A DNA stretch of 64,000 nucleotides from Taxawa tesnikishii (nom. ined.). Taxonomy: Eukaryota > Ascomycota > Dothideomycetes > Dothideales. The stretch lies in NCBI GenBank assembly GCA_030247885.1, contig JAPDRO010000018.1:186001-250000 (forward strand), written 5' to 3'. Every line of letters starts with the position of its first letter. The first letter of the stretch is position 1. Position numbers and translations under genes: made by a program. Positions 59,331-64,000 of the stretch are shown in pieces. The notes below the pieces were generated by a model, which was not told where the DNA came from, searched no databases, and saw only the letters and a program-made list of their open reading frames with translations.

Positions 59331-60271
59331 CCCTAAGAGATCTCCTGTTATCCCCTTCGGATGCTGACTGAAATGACCTTATTACTTCGCAAACAACATC
59401 GAGGAGGAGTGCTATTTTGTATCGGTTTTGAGGTTCCTGGTCTTTGCTGTAACTGCTGTTAACCGCCAAAGATCAGCATCATGCCACACCTGTTCGTTAT
59501 GTGTCGTCCCCGTGATTTAGGCCCTGTCGCCGTCGCTATCTCAAGGAAGCTATCACGTTGCTATCGGAGATCAGAACCGCTCCAGACCTGCTGCTGGCTT
59601 CAAGCGCTGTCGCGCAAACCATGAAAAAGTTTTTCGTCGCATAGTTACGAGCAGCAAGGAAGTCAAGTAGACAGTTGACGTTAGAGATTCCTCGAGCAAC
59701 GTACGAACGACAGTTGAGTCTCGGCGCGCTGACAACTCCGCACGGCCCGGCGAACACGTGGGAAGCGCAACCCTTTCGACTTCAACTTTGACATGTCATC
59801 GAGGAAACGCAGAAGCAAGCCATCTTCTGTTATTCACAATTGGAAGAACACATGTTGAATGGCATTGTCGCTCGTAAATGCGGTCTTCTGAATGGTCAGT
59901 CAAGCCTTCTCCCCGCATTGTTCAGCCACGCGTGCCAGTCACGCTAGCCGTTGCTCGGCCAATGCACGTATCGGGCGGCTGGGAAACCTGCCACGCGAAA
60001 ACCTGTATAGCCAGTTAGGTATCGTAGGAAACCGACGTTTTCGTCTTAGAAGCACTATATCGCCAGCCATTTCTTGCATCACCATGGAACCCTATATCAT
60101 CCTTCAAGTCAGAGCTTTCCTCCGTCTCGTTGTCCCATCCTCCTTATACCACAATCCCATTGACTCTACCCTTCGTCTACAATCCGTTTGTTCAACATCA
60201 ACCCTGCTACCTCGTCCGCCCTAGAGTTCCAGACAAGACCCTTAATCCGTTTCGCCCAGACATACCTCACA
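59331..60271. other. Spacer and promoter of Ser/Thr-rich secreted gene
   Basis: Contains the rest of the truncated F-box region and the leader of the next gene. No other gene seen. Confidence 0.5.
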
Positions 60272-61603
60272 ATGCGCTTCACGACAGGTTCGACCGCATT
60301 GGCCCTCTCATACCTCGCCGTCGGCGCCCAAGCACGGCCGGCAGCGACATACTCGGTGGTTGACGTGGATGGAGGTTCCGATGGGGTTGCAACAACTATT
60401 GCCGCGACTGTCTACCAGACCGTTACCGAGGCCGCAAGCACGCCCTCAGTACCACCGACAACTGTCCAGGTTACGGTCACCGAGACTCCAAGCGCAGCAC
60501 CGACGCCTGCCGCCTCCAGTTCCTCTCAGGTGAGCTCGTTAAAGACGACCTCAACCGAGTCGACAGCGGCATCGCAGTCGACGACTGCACCACCTGGTTC
60601 TTCCGTCGCTCCGGCATCCTCGACAACCGAGTCGTCTTCGGTGCAATCCACTTCCTCGACCGAAGTTTCCTCTGTGGTCGAGTCCACTTCTTCGACCGCA
60701 TCTCCGACAGCCAGCTCGATTGCCAGCTCGTCGTTGGCAGCGTCTTCTGCGGCATCCACAACGCCTAGCCCAGTCTCCCCAGTCATTGCGTCTGCTTCCA
60801 TCACTTCCTCCGCAAGCTCTTCCTCAAGCTCCCTTGTCAGCAGCTCCAATTTGGTGAGCTCCAGCTCTGTTCAATCGAGCCTCTCGAGCAGCACTCCGGC
60901 GCTGTCGACGACAAGCTCCGCGCAATCAAGCTCAGCATCCCCAGTCACAGTCACAAGCGTGTCTACTCACTTTACCACTCTGTCCTGCTCAACCACCTCC
61001 ACGACCGCCGCTCCATCCACGATCCCCTCTTCTTCGAGCGTCAGCAGCGCATCGCACTCGACTTTCGCGACCAGCGTCGCCAGCTCCAGCTCGAGCGTCT
61101 CGCCAAGCACATCCCTCTCCGTCTCTGTCAGCGTCTCGATTGTTCCAGCATCGACAGTCACTATCGTCCAGACCGAGACCTTGACTCCCATCGCGTCCAG
61201 CACGTCGACATCCTACTACGACGACGGGATGTGGCGAACCTCATACGCCATCAAGCCTCTCACCACATCCACTTCCGCTTTCAGCACCTCAATCACCACT
61301 TCCTCCTCCTCCTCCTCCTCCATCTCCTCTTCCCTCTCTTCCTTCACCTCCATCTTCACCACTTCCTCCGCCTCGCTCTCCAGCACCGAGCCCACGTCGA
61401 CTCCAGCCCAACCCTCATACTTCAGCGCGGCCCAGCACGCCCACCCGCCCCACTGGAACACGACGCTTTCCACCGCCCCAACTGTGATTCCCACAACGAT
61501 CCTTGTGGTCCCGGTTGCCGCGCAGCCAACAAGAGCATACAACATCGCGAGCTGGAACATCACAAACCTAGCTGCGGAGGGGCTCACCGGACCGATCAAC
61601 TAA
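60272..61603 (+). CDS. Ser/Thr-rich mucin-like secreted cell-wall protein
   Basis: Predicted secreted protein of 443 residues. The start at 60272 sits in a CACAATGC context and gives a signal peptide MRFTTGSTALALSYLAVGAQ; the open frame continues 28 codons upstream, but without a signal-like sequence. The body is one long Ser/Thr/Ala/Val-rich low-complexity region, expected to be heavily O-mannosylated, with few other residues until about 330 (YYDDGMWRTSYAIKP). A short more complex end has HPPHWNTTLSTAPTVIP and IASWNITNLAAEGLTGPIN, including N-glycosylation sequons. No GPI signal is obvious at the very end. Likely a cell-surface or matrix glycoprotein; exact role unknown. Confidence 0.75.
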   Translation: MRFTTGSTALALSYLAVGAQARPAATYSVVDVDGGSDGVATTIAATVYQTVTEAASTPSVPPTTVQVTVTETPSAAPTPAASSSSQVSSLKTTSTESTAASQSTTAPPGSSVAPASSTTESSSVQSTSSTEVSSVVESTSSTASPTASSIASSSLAASSAASTTPSPVSPVIASASITSSASSSSSSLVSSSNLVSSSSVQSSLSSSTPALSTTSSAQSSSASPVTVTSVSTHFTTLSCSTTSTTAAPSTIPSSSSVSSASHSTFATSVASSSSSVSPSTSLSVSVSVSIVPASTVTIVQTETLTPIASSTSTSYYDDGMWRTSYAIKPLTTSTSAFSTSITTSSSSSSSISSSLSSFTSIFTTSSASLSSTEPTSTPAQPSYFSAAQHAHPPHWNTTLSTAPTVIPTTILVVPVAAQPTRAYNIASWNITNLAAEGLTGPIN

Positions 61604-64000
61604 AGAAAAAAAGAGGGATCAGGCGGGCTTGCGAAAACACCAGGAGAAAGGGAAGCGAAAGGGGTATATGTATATGATATTTGCGATTTTTTCGATTGAA
61701 CGTTTGGGTTTTAGCGACGGCGCTACGGATCTTTTCTTCTTTTCTTTGGAGGGGAGGGGTTTTAGGGACAGACATGGATTGTCTTAATTCGACGTCGAAA
61801 TTGTGTTTGGCGGTATCGGGAAGGGCTGGACCTGTTTTGGAGGCGCTGGACGTTTGGACAGAGGGAGAAAAAAGGGGGTTAATAAGAGCCGAGCAGAATG
61901 AATGCTTGGGATGTACTGACCCAGAGTCGGTTGTAGTATATAGTATGGAAATAGAATGACACGTCTTATATCATCAGTCTCGGTCGCGGCGAGTTGCTCG
62001 TCGCCTGCTCGTTGAACGAGATCGGTACGGTCTTCGTCGTGCCACTGTTTGGGATTGTAGCCAAGGCCGGGCCGTTTCATGAGATCGCATGCAAACCAGC
62101 GAAGGCAGCTGGACAGTTAAGAAAGGACGGTGCAGTACAGTTAAAGACATTTGCGATAAAAGCCGCGTCGTCGTTTGCGCATCGGTTCCTTATTCCCCTT
62201 TCCTAGTGCCATGGCTGTGGTAAAATAGCAGACTGACATAGATTTGGTAGGGCGATGACCGTACTATCCACCACAAGCGTGTGGGATGTATTGTTGGGGA
62301 TGTCTATGTCGTTCTGGTGTCTCGACTGTAGTTAAGGGAAGGATGACTTCCCGCAGTACACTGTCGAGGTTCGTGGATGTTGGAGCAGCTGGGGTCCGAG
62401 ACGAGTGGTCGAGGGAGCACTAAAACTCTTATGACAGGGCGTCTGCGCAAATCTCCCTTTCTTTTCTTGGACATGGGAAATCGTGCTTCCCTATCGTTTC
62501 TCGTGTCGCAGTCGTTACCGCATGCTGTAATCAGAAAAGCAATGGAAGGGAAGTTGGCCAGCATTCTCAACAAATGATTCGGGAACAGTAGTTCGTTGTT
62601 GATAGCAGCACCGTTGGTCGAGACAGTGATGGTTCTCTTGCTGCTTGTATGAGGATTGAGTCCGAGGGCCGTCATCAGGCGAGCGAATCACAGCATCTGG
62701 TGGATTTGAACTCCTTTGTGCGAGGACATTGAGGTGGACATCATTTAGAGAAGAAGAGCGCGCCGGGTGAGACGAACCGCTGATCGGCCATGCTGCGGAG
62801 GATGCCTGATGCAGTATGGCTGCCTCGCGGTACGTTTGCTAGGATAGCGAGAGCATTGGCGTCGTGGGGGATGCCGTTCTTGACGCGTTCAGATGGATTA
62901 TGTGTTTTGCGATGCGAATCGAAGGCGCTGGTCGACAGATGTTCGCAATGTCGCCATTGTCGTTCCATGACGGGTGGTACTGACCTTTGCAACCTTAAGC
63001 ATTGGAGGCACCTGTTGCAGAGCACAAGCGTAGACTGCATCAAATGTGATGACCGCTCCAGACTGAGGCGCATGTGAGCGTTCATGTCATCCGCAACACA
63101 CCCTCACAATACTGATTCTCCGCTTGACCCGCGACTAGTCTTGGTAGAGGATTGTGGGATCTCGATCGAACAGAGCAACGCGAGCCATAGTGAGGCCTAC
63201 GGTTTGGGTGAGCGCGGTGTGAGGCGCTGGGTGAAGTGGTCTTGTTAAGATGACCATCGCACCAATTTTGCTCTTCTCTACGTTGTGAGCGCTGTGAGCG
63301 TTGCGAGCGTTGTGGTGTCCCAGGTCTTCTGCAAGACTGGTTTTGGTGTGGCTGGTCAGGTGACGTTGCTATGAGCGCCGATTGCGCTTGCATATGTAGC
63401 TGACACTGAGGCAATGATATCAGTCCACCGCGCTCAATCAATTTCTCTGCAAACGAGGAATCGGTGGTCAAATGTCGGACTTTTCGAGGAGCATAAGCAC
63501 CCTGAGGCTGGAGTTGCGATATCAAAAGGCACATGTATGCGCCGATGATTGATTGGTAGTGGGTGGTGTTGGGCCTTTCTGAGCCCAGTTTCCAGCTTTG
63601 CTGATAGCCGACGACTTTGTTGTCCCTGCCACGCTGCGCGGCCTTAGCGCGACCTGCCCCCGCTCCTACAAAGCAGCACAGAGTGCTGCTTGTCCCCCAA
63701 CTGCTTGTCCCTCACTGTCTCCCTCTACCAATTCCTCACTGAGCAGCTCCCATACAAATCTCTAAGGTGCGGATATAACTCGCCTTACCCGCGTTTCTCA
63801 TGCAAGCTGGCCAGCTTCATTCACCTAACAACACCATACCCTTTTTCACACCACATTCGCGCTTGCCCTTTCAGAATCGCTTTGTTGCGCTCTTTCTGGC
63901 GTCATGCGAACCTTCACGTCACTTTGCCATGGCGACTTGATCCTGTTGTCGCCGTGTTCTCGCTGCTAATCCTTCCTCATACAGGCATCCGCACCACTAC
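61604..64000. other. Gene-poor right end
   Basis: 2.4 kb without a supported gene. Small open frames (for example 62304-62675 and 63082-63534, minus) have no domain. A short repeat of TGTGAGCG-like units lies near 63289-63312. The last 150 bases are C/T-rich with TTCACACC-type sequence, like a leader of a plus-strand gene starting outside the window. Confidence 0.45.

Noticed and set aside
62690-62760. Minus-strand GGAGTTCAAATCC resembling a tRNA T-arm
   Set aside because: The flanking stem bases do not pair around the TTCAAAT loop, and no anticodon or D arm with matching spacing was found.

Overview
The window is nuclear DNA of a filamentous ascomycete (Pezizomycotina, most likely a Dothideomycete; the class is an inference). 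The evidence is many short introns of about 48-85 bases with GT...CTNAC...AG signals, genes packed on both strands, and characteristic proteins: a 15-domain ferricrocin-type NRPS, Arp9, Duo1, Sam50, Ubc6, Tyr1 and rhodopsin-domain or F-box proteins. I saw no rRNA, convincing tRNA, CRISPR array, viral relic or intact transposon.

Layout. 1-18974: a siderophore locus. A truncated ABC exporter (minus) and a giant NRPS (plus, sidC/NPS2 type) diverge from a 1.47-kb promoter that holds two perfect GATAA-type sites of the iron-repressor (SreA/Sre1) consensus. 19919-21369: a seven-TM rhodopsin-domain protein. 21370-24411: a gene-poor stretch. 24412-29498: Arp9, a small C2H2 zinc-finger protein and an Mcp1-like mitochondrial membrane protein. 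29499-33087: a gene-poor stretch holding a decayed fungal-specific transcription-factor gene. 33088-37372: ETF-ubiquinone oxidoreductase and a two-RRM SR-type splicing factor that contains a 6-nt microexon. 38639-42281: two secreted proteins, one with a PAN/apple-like domain and FGHA repeats, one a small cell-wall-like protein. 43041-49248: Sam50 and Ubc6 (divergent), ribosomal protein uS11/Rps14 and prephenate dehydrogenase Tyr1 (divergent). 50223-55640: an RRM protein, a phosphosite-rich protein I do not recognise, and DASH subunit Duo1. 56451-61603: an F-box protein, a truncated F-box relative, and a Ser/Thr-rich secreted protein.

Functionally, the left end is a coherent iron unit: peptide synthesis, export and iron-controlled transcription. 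The rest is mostly housekeeping (chromatin, splicing, mitochondria, translation, tyrosine synthesis, kinetochore).

A recurrent feature is that about twelve otherwise sound genes change reading frame by one base, most often at a mononucleotide run (about 18 places). In most cases one added base in the run restores the conserved protein. This looks like homopolymer under-calling in the assembly rather than mass decay, so frame-broken genes are given here with their inferred true extents.
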